NCBI GenBank assembly: GCA_027488865.1 | Contig: JAIYAU010000061.1 | Span: 1 to 64,000, forward strand | Source of the DNA: Cytophagaceae bacterium | Lineage (GTDB): Bacteria > Bacteroidota > Bacteroidia > Cytophagales > UBA9547 | DNA: 64,000 nucleotides | Direction of reading: 5' to 3' | Shown: in pieces, positions 54,602 through 63,913 of the stretch | How the letters are laid out: the number at the start of each line of letters is the position of its first letter | Position numbering within the stretch: position 1 is the first letter of the stretch | The notes under the pieces: model-generated | What the model saw: only the letters and a program-made list of their open reading frames with translations | What the model was told of the DNA's origin: nothing | Databases searched by the model: none | Made by a program: the position numbers and the translations under genes

Positions 54602-55717
54602 TTAAAAGCTAATTTCCTGTCCATTAACCAAGTCAAGGTATCCAGCAGTAATAATTTTATCACCTTCTGCCAATCCTTCTGTTATTTCAGCCCTCGTACC
54701 ATAACTTTTACCAACAGATACAGTTCTTCTAGTTGCTTTTGTGCCATCTACCACATACACAAATTGACCGTCTAATCCAGTTTGAATAATATTAACAGGA
54801 ATTACTACGGCATTTTTATTAGCATAATCTCTTATTTTAATTTTAACAATCATGTTTGGTTTTACGCCACCTGGATTGCCATTAAGTTTACTTTCAATTG
54901 TAAAAGTGCGACTCATTGGGTTAATTATTTCTCCCACATTGGTGATCCTAGTATTTTGCGTTTTGTTAACATCCTCAAACAAAACTTCAATTTCATCCCC
55001 TTGATTTACTTTAGAAGAATAAGTTTCAGCTACTTCTGCGCTTACCTTAAGGCCACCATTATTATTTACTATTCTAAAAACTGGGCCGGGGCCTACACTT
55101 TCGCCTTCTCTGTAGATTAATTTATCCACAACACCATCTTGGGTGGCTGTTATGCGTGAATAACTTAATTGGGTTTGTAAACTAGCCAACTTTTTCTCTA
55201 AAGATTCTTTGTTATTTTTAGCCTGTAAATATTGTATTTCAGTACCGATTTTTTCGTCCCACAGGGCTTTTTGTTTTTCGTAAACAATATTTACCAATTC
55301 CATACTGGTTTTAAGTTCCGCAATTCCTCTTTCTACTTGTTCGGCATCAATTTGAGCAAGCAATTGGCCTCTTTTTACAAAATCACCTTCTTTTACATAA
55401 ACTTTAGTAAGTTTTCCGCCCATTTGAGCACTTACAAGAATATTGTTATCCGATTCTACTTTGCCTTGAATGTCTAAATAATGGCTAAACAGATCCTTTT
55501 TGACCTCTGAAATACCTACTAAAACACCCTTTGTTTTTTTGGTGGTATCCTCTTTGGCTATTTCTTCCTCTAATTTGGAAATTTCAGATGCGAGTTGGGT
55601 TTGTTGGGTCTTTAGTGCCTGTAATTTGGCTTTTTTGTCCTGTCCCCCTTTGTCACCGCAAGAAACCAAAGCTGCGGCAGCTAGTAAGATTAAAAATACT
55701 TTTGTAATTGCTTTCAT
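54602..55717 (-). CDS. RND periplasmic adaptor (membrane fusion) lipoprotein
   Basis: 371 aa. Lipobox AALVSC (cysteine 20). A short coiled coil (about 28-60) precedes the barrel-sandwich domain: VSAQMGGKLTKVYVKEGDFVKRGQLLAQID and SRITATQDGVVDKLIYREGESVGPG. It also has an alpha-hairpin and a beta-barrel part (MSRTFTIESKLN). Bridges the RND pump to TolC. 30 bases downstream of the TolC gene, same strand. The coiled coil before the lipoyl half is typical of Bacteroidota adaptors. Confidence 0.92.
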   Translation of the reverse strand: MKAITKVFLILLAAAALVSCGDKGGQDKKAKLQALKTQQTQLASEISKLEEEIAKEDTTKKTKGVLVGISEVKKDLFSHYLDIQGKVESDNNILVSAQMGGKLTKVYVKEGDFVKRGQLLAQIDAEQVERGIAELKTSMELVNIVYEKQKALWDEKIGTEIQYLQAKNNKESLEKKLASLQTQLSYSRITATQDGVVDKLIYREGESVGPGPVFRIVNNNGGLKVSAEVAETYSSKVNQGDEIEVLFEDVNKTQNTRITNVGEIINPMSRTFTIESKLNGNPGGVKPNMIVKIKIRDYANKNAVVIPVNIIQTGLDGQFVYVVDGTKATRRTVSVGKSYGTRAEITEGLAEGDKIITAGYLDLVNGQEISF

Positions 55718-55747
55718 TGTTATTAAGTTTATGATTTTTAGAATGAT

Positions 55748-57103
55748 TTATTTTAAATTTCCAAGTGCAAAATCTAAATCCACTTTACTGCTTAAGGTCT
55801 CATATAAGGCATTGTAGTAATTAATTTGAGCTTCTTTAAGTGCAGATTCTGCGGTGGTTAATTCAAGATTGCTTCCAACACCTTGTTTGTATTTTTTTTG
55901 TGAAATAAACACCACCTTTTCTGCGAGCTTCAAGTTTTCCTTTTGTGTTTGGAAGGATTTTACGTTGTTGTTAAAACTAATTTGCGCTTGTTGCGCTTGT
56001 AAGTCAATGGATTGCTTTAAGTTCTGAATTGAATTTTCCGTTTTTTGAATATTCAACTTGGCAGTTTGCAATTTATATGCTCTTTGAAAACCATCAAATA
56101 CATTCATTTTAAATTGAAATCCTATATTCATATAGTCGATCCAATACCAATTAAAAGGTTCTAATTTATTAGAACCGGTATTAAAACCACCATTAGTAAA
56201 AAATACCAGAGAAGGTATTTTACTGTATTTTGAATTCTTATAATCTAACATATTAAGATTCTTCTGAGTTTGTAAAAGCAAAAACTCAGGCCTGGCATTA
56301 AAATCTACCTCAACCTTCTGAATTTCCGCTAAAGTAGTCGTCTCAAAATCCTTTAAACTTTGACTTAATGATAAAGAGGCATTTAAAGGCATTCCCATTT
56401 GATACTTCAATAACACTACACTTAATTCATATAGCTGGTCAAATTTCTGTTTTTCTATCAAAAGATTGTTACTTGCCACTTGTATTCTATCCACATCAAT
56501 AGTTTCAACAAATCCATTTTTATTTAATGCTTTTGCTTCTCTCAAAGTTGAATCTAGCCTAGCGATATTGCTTATAAAAAGATTTTTACGATCTGAATTG
56601 ACCAATACCATGAGGTAAGCCTTATTCACATTTTGAATTATTGTATTTTTAGAAACACTTTTACTTTTACGAGCCAAATCCACATACACCTTGGAGGCTT
56701 GCAATCCTATAATGTAGGAACTACTAAATAAAAGTTGGGTTGCTGTTGCGGTGGCTAAACCAGTATATTTTGCTCCAAAAGGTAAAGGAACAAGGTTTTT
56801 AGGATTAGCATTCTGATCCACAAAAGAGGCAGGTAAAAACTGTCTTTGAATCTGCAAGTTATCAATTACTGTACCTTCTAAATTTACCTGTGGCAAGCCA
56901 GAGGCTCTAATTTCACCCACTTTAGCCTTCGCAATTTCTTCATCCAAGGTGGCATTTGCCATGGTGCTGCTGTTTTGCAATGCGTAATCAATACACTGTT
57001 GTAGCGAATAATTAGCACTTTCTATCGGCTGAGCGGTTTGTGCTGAAACCGTCATGCCACAAAAAATGACAAGAATAAACGTGACTTTTAATACTTTCTT
57101 CAT
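55748..57103 (-). CDS. TolC-family outer membrane protein of the RND operon
   Basis: 451 aa. Signal peptide MKKVLKVTFILVIFCGMTVSAQ. TolC repeats begin with YSLQQCIDYALQNSSTMANA. Long helices at about 145-230 and 355-430, with YKQGVGSNLELTTAESALKEAQ, a hallmark of the second repeat. Forms the outer-membrane duct for the downstream adaptor and pump. Second TolC homologue of the window (the other is at 42623). 39 bases downstream of the tetR stop. Confidence 0.92.
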   Translation of the reverse strand: MKKVLKVTFILVIFCGMTVSAQTAQPIESANYSLQQCIDYALQNSSTMANATLDEEIAKAKVGEIRASGLPQVNLEGTVIDNLQIQRQFLPASFVDQNANPKNLVPLPFGAKYTGLATATATQLLFSSSYIIGLQASKVYVDLARKSKSVSKNTIIQNVNKAYLMVLVNSDRKNLFISNIARLDSTLREAKALNKNGFVETIDVDRIQVASNNLLIEKQKFDQLYELSVVLLKYQMGMPLNASLSLSQSLKDFETTTLAEIQKVEVDFNARPEFLLLQTQKNLNMLDYKNSKYSKIPSLVFFTNGGFNTGSNKLEPFNWYWIDYMNIGFQFKMNVFDGFQRAYKLQTAKLNIQKTENSIQNLKQSIDLQAQQAQISFNNNVKSFQTQKENLKLAEKVVFISQKKYKQGVGSNLELTTAESALKEAQINYYNALYETLSSKVDLDFALGNLK

Positions 57104-57142
57104 GTTTTAACAATTTAAAAATTTCAATCTATCTTAATTAAG

Positions 57143-57760
57143 TTATTCGTCATCAGCAGCCAATTGTAAGTAGCTGTTGTACAAGGCATGTCCTTTGAGG
57201 GTCATAATTCCATGTATAAAAAGTTGAAAAACTTGATAATGAACTTTTACATTATCAAATTTATCCACAGGAAAAACATCTGGATTAAATGGCATTACGG
57301 CCATTTCTATCCTTAATATTGAGTTAATCTCTACGTCAATATCTTTTCTAAAATATCCTTCTCGTTTTCCTCTGTTTAAACTGGCACTCAAATGAGTAAC
57401 CATAAAATTCTTTTTAAAATTTGTAAATAAATTCCAAGCTTCAATATGATATTTCTTAAGATCATACAGGATGGAAGGATTGACATTACAAACATTGTTT
57501 TTCAAAAAATCAGAAATCATAAATGACTCTTTTATCACATTTTCTGCCTCTTCACTTATTCTTGTCATTTCGGCAAAATATTCATCCAACAAACTTTGTG
57601 TAAAAGATAACACTACAGCGTCTTTGTCCTTATAAAACTGATAAAGCGTTTTTTTTGAAATAGATAAATGACGCGCTATATCATCCATGGTTATGCTTTT
57701 TATGCCATATCTCTTAAAAAGTTCTTCTACTCCCTTTTTTATGTTTTCCTTTAACTCCAC
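57143..57760 (-). CDS. TetR/AcrR-family transcriptional regulator
   Basis: 205 aa. The helix-turn-helix at about residues 20-50 reads SITMDDIARHLSISKKTLYQFYKDKDAVV, the TetR signature. The helical C-terminal ligand domain has no conserved ligand motif. The start is GTG (57758-57760); no in-frame ATG is found upstream. First gene of the efflux operon, so it probably represses its own transcript. A palindrome with GGAAACA/TGTTTCC arms lies 50-80 bases upstream and is the likely operator. Confidence 0.9.
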   Translation of the reverse strand: MELKENIKKGVEELFKRYGIKSITMDDIARHLSISKKTLYQFYKDKDAVVLSFTQSLLDEYFAEMTRISEEAENVIKESFMISDFLKNNVCNVNPSILYDLKKYHIEAWNLFTNFKKNFMVTHLSASLNRGKREGYFRKDIDVEINSILRIEMAVMPFNPDVFPVDKFDNVKVHYQVFQLFIHGIMTLKGHALYNSYLQLAADDE

Positions 57761-57792
57761 TTCCTTATGTTCGATTGACGTTACAAACCTAA

Positions 57793-57838
57793 GGAAACAT
57801 TTTTAATAATGGAAACATTTTTTATATTTTTTGTTTCC
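57793..57838. promoter_or_regulatory. Probable TetR operator upstream of the efflux operon
   Basis: GGAAACATTTTT occurs twice (57793-57804 and 57811-57822) and its inverse TGTTTCC at 57832-57838. The pair 57811-57817/57832-57838 forms a palindrome with a 14-base T/A spacer; the extra direct copy gives a second half-site. Confidence 0.6.
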
Positions 57839-57894
57839 GCTGTGTTATAAAAATTAAGATTGTCTAAAAGTTAAAGTTATCAAAATAAAACCCT

Positions 57895-58545
57895 TTAAAT
57901 GATATATCCATCTTTCATTTCAATTTTTCTATCGGTCATGCTTGCAAGCTCTTCATTATGAGTAACAATCACAAAGGTTTGTTTAAATTCGTTTCTAAGT
58001 GCTAAGAATAAATGATGTAGTTCGTGTGCATTTTTAGAATCTAAATTTCCACTGGGTTCATCAGCAAAAATAATTAGTGGTTCATTTATTAATGCCCGTG
58101 CAATGGCCACTCGCTGCTGCTCTCCACCCGAAAGTTCTGAGGGTTTGTGTTCCAATCTATTAGAAAGTCCAAGCATTGTTAACAAGTCAGCCGCCCTTTT
58201 TTTTACATCTTTTTCTTTTTTATTAGATAAAAATCCTGGTATCGACACGTTTTCAAGTGCGGTGAATTCAGGTAATAAATTATGAAATTGAAAAATAAAG
58301 CCAATGTGCTTATTTCTAAAATGTGAAAGCTCTTTATCTTTTAATTTGGATAAATCTTGACCATTTAATAATACCTGACCTTGATCAGCTTTATCCAAGG
58401 TGCTTATGATATGTAACAATGTACTTTTCCCAGCACCACTAGCCCCAACGATAGAAACAATTTCGCTTTGATGTACAGAAAAATCAATTCCCTTTAATAC
58501 ATGTAAAGATTTATATGATTTATGTATATTTTTTGCCTCTAACAT
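57895..58545 (-). CDS. Lipoprotein-release ABC ATPase LolD-like
   Basis: 216 aa. Walker [11 protein letters not shown]-loop [18 protein letters not shown], signature LSGGEQQRV, Walker [14 protein letters not shown]-loop VTHNEEL. The [10 protein letters not shown] stretch and overall length fit LolD, which with LolC/E membrane proteins extracts lipoproteins from the inner membrane. Those partners are not adjacent. Stop lies 57 bases from the TetR operator. It is upstream of the efflux operon on the same strand, with no terminator seen between. Confidence 0.82.
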   Translation of the reverse strand: MLEAKNIHKSYKSLHVLKGIDFSVHQSEIVSIVGASGAGKSTLLHIISTLDKADQGQVLLNGQDLSKLKDKELSHFRNKHIGFIFQFHNLLPEFTALENVSIPGFLSNKKEKDVKKRAADLLTMLGLSNRLEHKPSELSGGEQQRVAIARALINEPLIIFADEPSGNLDSKNAHELHHLFLALRNEFKQTFVIVTHNEELASMTDRKIEMKDGYII

Positions 58546-58803
58546 AGTGCTAATAAATAATTTCTAGTTCAAACTTCAAAGTTTTCGACTTGAATATTTT
58601 ATGTTTATTTATTTTTCAATCTTTTGTTATAATTAATAAAATGACAGTCAGGTCTTTATAGAAGAATTAACAATTGCGGTCATTTTTTAATTTTAGAAAT
58701 AAAAACCTTTTTTTATCTTTCGACTTCAATGTGGATTATTGAAGAGATTTTTAGATACTTTAGAAATAATCCATGAGGTGAAAACGATAAATCACTTACT
58801 TTT

Positions 58804-60024
58804 ATGAATATTCACGAATACCAAGGAAAAGAAATTCTTAAAAAACACGGTGTTAAAATAGGCGAAGGAATAGCAGTAGATTCTCCTGAAGCCGCCGTGG
58901 AAGCTGCTCAAAAACTAACTGAACTTACTGGTGCTAAAATATGGGTAGTAAAAGCCCAAATTCATGCTGGTGGTCGTGGTAAAGGCAAAATTGTAGGAAC
59001 AGATTACAGGGGTGTAATGGTAGCCAAAAGTCTTGATGAGGTAAAACTAAAGGCTTCTCAAATTTTAGGTGGTACGTTGGTAACTATCCAAACTGGCCCA
59101 GAAGGAAAAAAAGTAAATAAAATATTAGTAGCAGCTGACGTGTACTATCCTGGCACATCAGAACCTAAAGAGTACTATTTGAGTATTTTATTAGATAGAG
59201 GTACCGGACGTAACGTAATAGTGGCGAGTACGGAAGGTGGAATGGACATAGAGGAGGTAGCTGAGCATCATCCAGAAAAGATATTTAAAGAATGGGTTGA
59301 TCCACAAGTGGGATTACAACCTTTTCAAGCTAGAAAAATTGCTTTTAAACTAGGTTTTGAAGGTGCTGCATTTAAAGACGCGGTTACTTTTATTACCAAA
59401 TTGTACAAAGCGTATGTTGCAAGTGATGCGGCTATGATTGAGATTAATCCGATGCTTAAAACTTCTGATGATCAAATACTTGCTGTAGATGCTAAAGTTG
59501 CTTTAGATGATAATGCACTTTATCGTCAAGTTGAATTGGCTAACTACAGAGATATAACAGAAGAAGATCCTTTGGAAGTGGAAGCTGGCGAAAACCACCT
59601 TAATTATGTTAAACTTGATGGAAACGTAGGTTGCATGGTTAATGGTGCTGGTTTGGCCATGGCTACAATGGATGTAATTAAATTATCTGGTGGAGAACCC
59701 GCTAACTTTCTTGATGTAGGGGGTGGGGCTAATGCCAAAACGGTAGAAGCAGGCTTCCGCATTATTTTAAAAGATCCGAATGTAAAAGCAATTTTGATTA
59801 ATATATTTGGTGGTATTGTTCGTTGTGATCGTGTGGCTAATGGAGTAGTAGAAGCTTACAAAGCCATTGGAGATATAAAAGTGCCGATAATTGTACGTCT
59901 TCAAGGAACAAATGCTGAAGAAGGTGCTAAAATTATTAATGAATCTGGATTAAAAGTAAAATCTGCAGTGGTGTTGAAAGACGCTGCTAAACTGGTAAAC
60001 GAAGCTGTTTCAGGTTTATTGTAA
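58804..60024 (+). CDS. sucC: Succinyl-CoA ligase (ADP-forming) beta subunit
   Basis: 406 aa. ATP-grasp start MNIHEYQGKEILKKHGV. VVKAQIHAGGRGKGKIVG binds nucleotide, and AAMIEINPMLKTSDDQILAVDAKV carries the magnesium glutamate. GGGANAKTVEAGFRIIL and NIFGGIVRCDRVANGVVEA form the CoA/phosphate domain. Makes ATP and succinate from succinyl-CoA in the citric acid cycle. sucD is not adjacent, so the two subunits are unlinked, as in several Bacteroidota. Ends at a strong terminator; a weak TATCTTTC box lies upstream. Confidence 0.95.
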   Translation: MNIHEYQGKEILKKHGVKIGEGIAVDSPEAAVEAAQKLTELTGAKIWVVKAQIHAGGRGKGKIVGTDYRGVMVAKSLDEVKLKASQILGGTLVTIQTGPEGKKVNKILVAADVYYPGTSEPKEYYLSILLDRGTGRNVIVASTEGGMDIEEVAEHHPEKIFKEWVDPQVGLQPFQARKIAFKLGFEGAAFKDAVTFITKLYKAYVASDAAMIEINPMLKTSDDQILAVDAKVALDDNALYRQVELANYRDITEEDPLEVEAGENHLNYVKLDGNVGCMVNGAGLAMATMDVIKLSGGEPANFLDVGGGANAKTVEAGFRIILKDPNVKAILINIFGGIVRCDRVANGVVEAYKAIGDIKVPIIVRLQGTNAEEGAKIINESGLKVKSAVVLKDAAKLVNEAVSGLL

Positions 60025-60045
60025 TCTTTACTTTAACAAAATAAT

Positions 60046-60081
60046 AAACAGTTATTGGCGAAAGCTGATAACTGTTTTTTT
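60046..60081 (+). terminator. Terminator of sucC
   Basis: AAACAGTTAT (60046-60055) pairs with ATAACTGTTT (60068-60077). Inside is a GGC-GAAA-GCT mini-hairpin with a GNRA loop. A run of seven T follows. Confidence 0.9.
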
Positions 60082-60083
60082 AT

Positions 60084-60091
60084 TACCTTTG
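60084..60091 (+). promoter_or_regulatory. -7 box TACCTTTG of the tRNA-Arg gene
   Basis: Perfect TAnnTTTG, 14 bases upstream of the mature tRNA 5' end and immediately after the T-run of the sucC terminator. Confidence 0.6.
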
Positions 60092-60104
60092 CCTTCCTTT
60101 TTAA

Positions 60105-60176
60105 GCACCCGTAGTATAATGGATAGTATTTCAGATTCCGGTTCTGACGGTAGGGGTTCGAATCCCTTCGGGTGCA
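60105..60176 (+). tRNA. tRNA-Arg (anticodon CCG)
   Basis: Cloverleaf read by eye. Acceptor GCACCCG (60105-60111) pairs with CGGGTGC (60169-60175), discriminator A. The anticodon stem TCAGA/TCTGA (60131-60135 with 60143-60147) holds loop TTCCGGT, anticodon CCG at 60138-60140. T-arm AGGGG-TTCGAAT-CCCTT. CCA is not encoded. Decodes CGG arginine codons. Confidence 0.95.
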
Positions 60177-60270
60177 CTTTGGTTCAAACGGAAACAAGAC
60201 TTTTTACAAAACTTACTATTCTACAAAAAATGTTTTCTGAATCACCATTTACTTTAACTGGATTTATAAT

Positions 60271-60426
60271 CTAACCTCTTCTATCTCGTATTTTTTCTAG
60301 CTCAATTGAATCCTCAATACATATATTACCATCGGCAGTTGTTCTAGAAAAGCCACGTAAATTGGTAGCAAACTCACCTACAATAATGTATTTAACTTCA
60401 TGTTCATAGTTATAACAAACCCTCAT
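60271..60426 (-). pseudogene. Fragment of an AbiEii-like nucleotidyltransferase
   Basis: A 51-codon minus-strand frame (ATG 60426, TAG 60271-60273) reads VKYIIVGEFATNLRGFSRTTADGNICIEDSI in two overlapping pieces. Bacteroidota nucleotidyltransferases of the AbiEii/MNT-related group have VKYILVGGFAVNLHGFSRTTADLD followed by WI.DT. The match covers their active-site strand, but the catalytic aspartates (TADLD) have become TADGN and the glycine of VGGFA is lost. Only this core remains, so it is a fossil beside the tRNA gene, a common integration site. The rest of 60177-60596 holds nothing else recognised. Confidence 0.7.
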
Positions 60427-60596
60427 CAAGATTAAAAATACGCAACAAAACCAGCCTAAGATGAAAATACCCCAATAACTTTAATCTATGGCTTAAACAT
60501 GGACTATAAAAGTTAAATTTGAAGCCTAGTTTACCCAAATATATGATTATACCTATGCAATAAATCAAAACACAAGTGTATTTTGGACTGTTACCA

Positions 60597-62636
60597 TTAC
60601 AGCTGCTCCACTTGGTATTTCAACAAATTTTGTTTGTTCAAGAAATAACTTTTTGATAAAAGATACATATAGTCGTTCAAGGCACTAAAGAGAATTTGAA
60701 GCGCATCGTTATAATACTGCTCGTTAAAAAAGTATCGCCATTCTTTGGATAAATAATTATCGAAATTTTCTTGCATGACCTGTGTGATCTCTTCTTTTAT
60801 CGTTTTGTTGCCAAGTAAATTCCTTATGTCTTCTTTAAAGGTTACTTCTAAATGGTATACATTTTCGAAATTTTTTATAATTCGATTATATGGTGTGTCA
60901 ACATTAATAAAATCTGTTGCTTGTTGAAGCATGTTGTAAATTTCAATTTTTTGATCGTACGAATTATCTTCATTAAAAAGTTCAAGATATCTTTCCTTTA
61001 GTTCGTTTTCATTGCCTTTACCCTTAGCTTTTTGGTAGAAGTAACTATAAATTTCTATATCATGTCTTTTGATTTTATTCTTTAACCCTTCAATTTCCTT
61101 GGCCAAATTATTACTTAATTTTTCAGCACCATTTGACTTGTATTTATGCCCATCATAATCAAAGGAGTCTACTTTATATTGTTTATCTGCAATTTGGTTC
61201 AAAATATTCTTATCGCTTTCTAAAGAGTTAAGCTGTAATACTAACTCTAGTTTTTCTTTGCCAAAAAGACTTTCTATTGTTTCGCCACTATTAAATGTTA
61301 ATGGCTGATTGAGATCAAAAGGAATTGGATTTTTATTGTCATAATATCCATTGTAAATTTTAGGGAAAACGTTTTTGTGAAATGTATCTAAATACTCTTC
61401 TTTAAATACATCAAAGGACAAATCATTTGCTTTATCCGTGAAATTTACAAATGAATATAATTTATTTGTTAAGGCAACCTCTGTCTTTTCAGGATTATTA
61501 AAAAGTAATTTGGCTGGATTATTGGCATTGGTTTCTTTTGATATATTAAGAGATTCTAATGCACTTATTCTTTCTTCAACACTAGGATGAGAGGCCCATT
61601 GGTCTTTAATGATAAGTTTAGATCTATTATATTTTTTTAAATCTAAGATAGAAACCAATGGCAGGTTATTTTTATAAGTTAGTTCGTCTTCGTAGGCTAA
61701 AAAGTTCATAACAAACTCCTGTTCCTTAAAAATATTGCCGCTTTTGAGATTCACAGAAACTTTGTTTCCGTAAAAATTTAAGGTAGAATTGTATGCGTGG
61801 TCGGCCAGATCCATTCTTAACAACGATTCTTTAAGTGGTAAATAACCCGCCACGTTTGCGGCTATTTCATCTGCATGAAACTCCATTTCTCGTGAGAGTG
61901 CCATATATCGCACATTGATAAACTCGTACATTGCTTTTAAAATCACCTGAATTCCTTCAATTATCTTAACGGCAATTAATACAAAAATCGAAAAATAGCC
62001 ACTTAAGTTTGACCAATTTTGAATCATTTTCTCAAAGGAGGCATTGTCATATAACATATTAAAAATTACCTGATTGAGGTTATACACATAACTACCTACT
62101 TTCATGGTTCTTTGGGAGAAGTGGCCAAACTCGTGCGCCAAAATAGCCTTAAATTCTTGCTCCGTAATGGTATTCACTAACCCTATACCAATTTGTAGAT
62201 TTTTACGAATGGGGAAAAACATACTCCAGAAACTAGAATCATAAAAGACACAAGCATTGACATCGCTGGATAAATATATTCGTTTTGGAAATTTTGTATC
62301 CACCTCATTTACTATGTCTGCTATGAACTTAAATAGCTTTGGCTCATCCTTTTCTGTTATCTCAATCAAATGGCTTCGATCAACTTTATGTTGTTTAAAC
62401 AAAAATTTAATCAAAAAGATAAGGATAAAAAATCCAATACTTGCAAGACCTAAACCTAACGCAATGGTAATCCACATGGGTCTAATGGCAATAATTGCAA
62501 ATCCACCAATTACAAAGGCGATGGTCAATATTACAGCAAAAGATAGTAATAACAAGTACACCAGCAGAAAAAGCACAATTGATAAAATTGCGTTTCTGGT
62601 CATCAATTTGAACGAACTCGATAATTTAACATCCAT
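60597..62636 (-). CDS. M48-family membrane metallopeptidase
   Basis: 679 aa. Membrane helices at about 17-50 and 54-80. Zinc motif HEFGH (168-172, in ILAHEFGHFSQRTM) and the downstream glutamate in SREMEFHADEIAANVAGY supply the three metal ligands. Two further hydrophobic stretches (about 212-240) follow. The long C-terminal region (about 330-679) is helical and charged, without a known domain. HtpX-like proteases degrade damaged membrane proteins; this one is over twice as long as HtpX, so the substrate is open. Monocistronic. Confidence 0.85.
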   Translation of the reverse strand: MDVKLSSSFKLMTRNAILSIVLFLLVYLLLLSFAVILTIAFVIGGFAIIAIRPMWITIALGLGLASIGFFILIFLIKFLFKQHKVDRSHLIEITEKDEPKLFKFIADIVNEVDTKFPKRIYLSSDVNACVFYDSSFWSMFFPIRKNLQIGIGLVNTITEQEFKAILAHEFGHFSQRTMKVGSYVYNLNQVIFNMLYDNASFEKMIQNWSNLSGYFSIFVLIAVKIIEGIQVILKAMYEFINVRYMALSREMEFHADEIAANVAGYLPLKESLLRMDLADHAYNSTLNFYGNKVSVNLKSGNIFKEQEFVMNFLAYEDELTYKNNLPLVSILDLKKYNRSKLIIKDQWASHPSVEERISALESLNISKETNANNPAKLLFNNPEKTEVALTNKLYSFVNFTDKANDLSFDVFKEEYLDTFHKNVFPKIYNGYYDNKNPIPFDLNQPLTFNSGETIESLFGKEKLELVLQLNSLESDKNILNQIADKQYKVDSFDYDGHKYKSNGAEKLSNNLAKEIEGLKNKIKRHDIEIYSYFYQKAKGKGNENELKERYLELFNEDNSYDQKIEIYNMLQQATDFINVDTPYNRIIKNFENVYHLEVTFKEDIRNLLGNKTIKEEITQVMQENFDNYLSKEWRYFFNEQYYNDALQILFSALNDYMYLLSKSYFLNKQNLLKYQVEQL

Positions 62637-62792
62637 ACATTATGATTGTTTTAAGTTAGGTTAATAAAAAATTGGTTAAGAATTTATTGAAAAATTAATA
62701 GTCTAAATTATTAAATCTAAAATAATGGATAAATATTTTTTTACAAAATTATTTGAAAAAATTATTCTAAACCCCTAACGTTAAGCATATGG

Positions 62793-62827
62793 TAGTTAAA
62801 TGACAGCTAGGTTCTGCCATTTAACTA
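62793..62827. repeat. Hairpin in the 437-base gap before the last gene
   Basis: TAGTTAAATG-A-CAG (62793-62806) pairs with CTG-C-CATTTAACTA (62814-62827) around a 7-base loop. It has no strong T-run. The remainder of 62637-63073 shows only a promoter box. Confidence 0.5.
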
Positions 62828-63024
62828 TTTATATTGGAAATGAATGCATAGATTATATTTTATTTTCTACAATTGAGAATTTGATCAATTTTTAGAATAT
62901 CATGTATTGGCCACTTTTTCACTCGCAAGTAAACCTCCAAGACAAAGTCGTTTTAGAAAAATTAGCCTTATAAAAAAAGTTCTACCTATCCTTTACGGGT
63001 AGGGTTAAGGAAGGTAATCTTACT

Positions 63025-63032
63025 TATTTTTG
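63025..63032 (+). promoter_or_regulatory. -7 box TATTTTTG
   Basis: Perfect TAnnTTTG; transcription would begin near 63039, fitting translation from 63074 rather than 63044. Confidence 0.55.
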
Positions 63033-63073
63033 CAGTTAAACTAATGTTATATCCTATAATTAAATATTACGAC

Positions 63074-63838
63074 ATGAAAAAATTCTTCTTATTCTCTTCT
63101 ACCTTATTATTGGCATCGATAGCTGGCTTATGCCAAACCAACCAAATCTTGGTAAGTTCTGATATTAATTTTGGTGATGTAGCGCTAGGCAGTACCAAAA
63201 CCGATTATGTGATTGTACGGAATGTGAGCGGCTTTGCTTTAACTTATCAAATTGCCAACCTTTCTAATTTCATTCCACCCGCACAAAGCTCTCCTGAGTG
63301 TGGGAGTGTAGGGGCCAGTACTTTTTTTTCAACCACTGGTTCTTTTTCTGGTACTTTGCAGCCAGGGCAAAGAGACACCCTTAGGTTGACTTTTGCTCCG
63401 AAGGATTATCAAAGTAATAATTTTCAAGGATTTAATAATATTTGCAACCCAAAGTGTATCCAAATACCGAATTGCCAATCGGTGAATACCTCTGGCTTGG
63501 GCAGTTACACAGCTAATATGAGTATTACTCAAACGAACGGTTCTACTTTCACCAAAACCATTAGTATAGTTGGCAAAAGCGTGGCCGTTACTTCTAGTGA
63601 CGATGCTTCTGTATCTAACAATACTTTAACACTACATCCCAACCCTGCGCAAGACCTAGTAAATGTAGGTTCATTAGATGCCAAATTAGTTCTTTACAAC
63701 GCATTGGGAGATAGGGTATTGTCAACAACGATCATAAAAGGTCAGTTTTCTGTAGTAGGATTAACTTCTGGTATTTATACGGCTGAGATTTGTACTTTGG
63801 ACGGTAAAAAATATTTTCAAAAATTGTTAAAAGAATAA
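63074..63838 (+). CDS. T9SS-secreted protein with ASH/choice-of-anchor-type Ig domain
   Basis: 254 aa from ATG 63074, giving the signal peptide MKKFFLFSSTLLLASIAGLCQ; an in-frame ATG at 63044 lies too close to the promoter. Residues about 25-165 form an immunoglobulin-like fold of the ASH/choice-of-anchor-D kind (INFGDVALGSTKTDYVIVRN, GTLQPGQRDTLRLTFAPKDY). Four cysteines lie at GLGS-side positions (SPECGS, NICNPKCIQIPNC). The C-terminus (LTLHPNPAQDLVNVGS to KYFQKLLKE) is a T9SS type A sorting domain. Probably a surface protein; no enzyme motif. Confidence 0.8.
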   Translation: MKKFFLFSSTLLLASIAGLCQTNQILVSSDINFGDVALGSTKTDYVIVRNVSGFALTYQIANLSNFIPPAQSSPECGSVGASTFFSTTGSFSGTLQPGQRDTLRLTFAPKDYQSNNFQGFNNICNPKCIQIPNCQSVNTSGLGSYTANMSITQTNGSTFTKTISIVGKSVAVTSSDDASVSNNTLTLHPNPAQDLVNVGSLDAKLVLYNALGDRVLSTTIIKGQFSVVGLTSGIYTAEICTLDGKKYFQKLLKE

Positions 63839-63875
63839 ATTGATTTTTATTTACCAAAGTAAATCTGTTAATATC

Positions 63876-63913
63876 AAAATCCCCAATAAGAGCAATCTTG
63901 TCGGGGATTTTTC
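63876..63913 (+). terminator. Terminator of the last T9SS gene
   Basis: AAAATCCCC (63876-63884) and GGGGATTTT (63903-63911) followed by T. Confidence 0.8.

Noticed and set aside
63044..63073. Upstream start for the last T9SS gene
   Set aside because: It sits about five bases after the predicted transcription start and delays the signal peptide.
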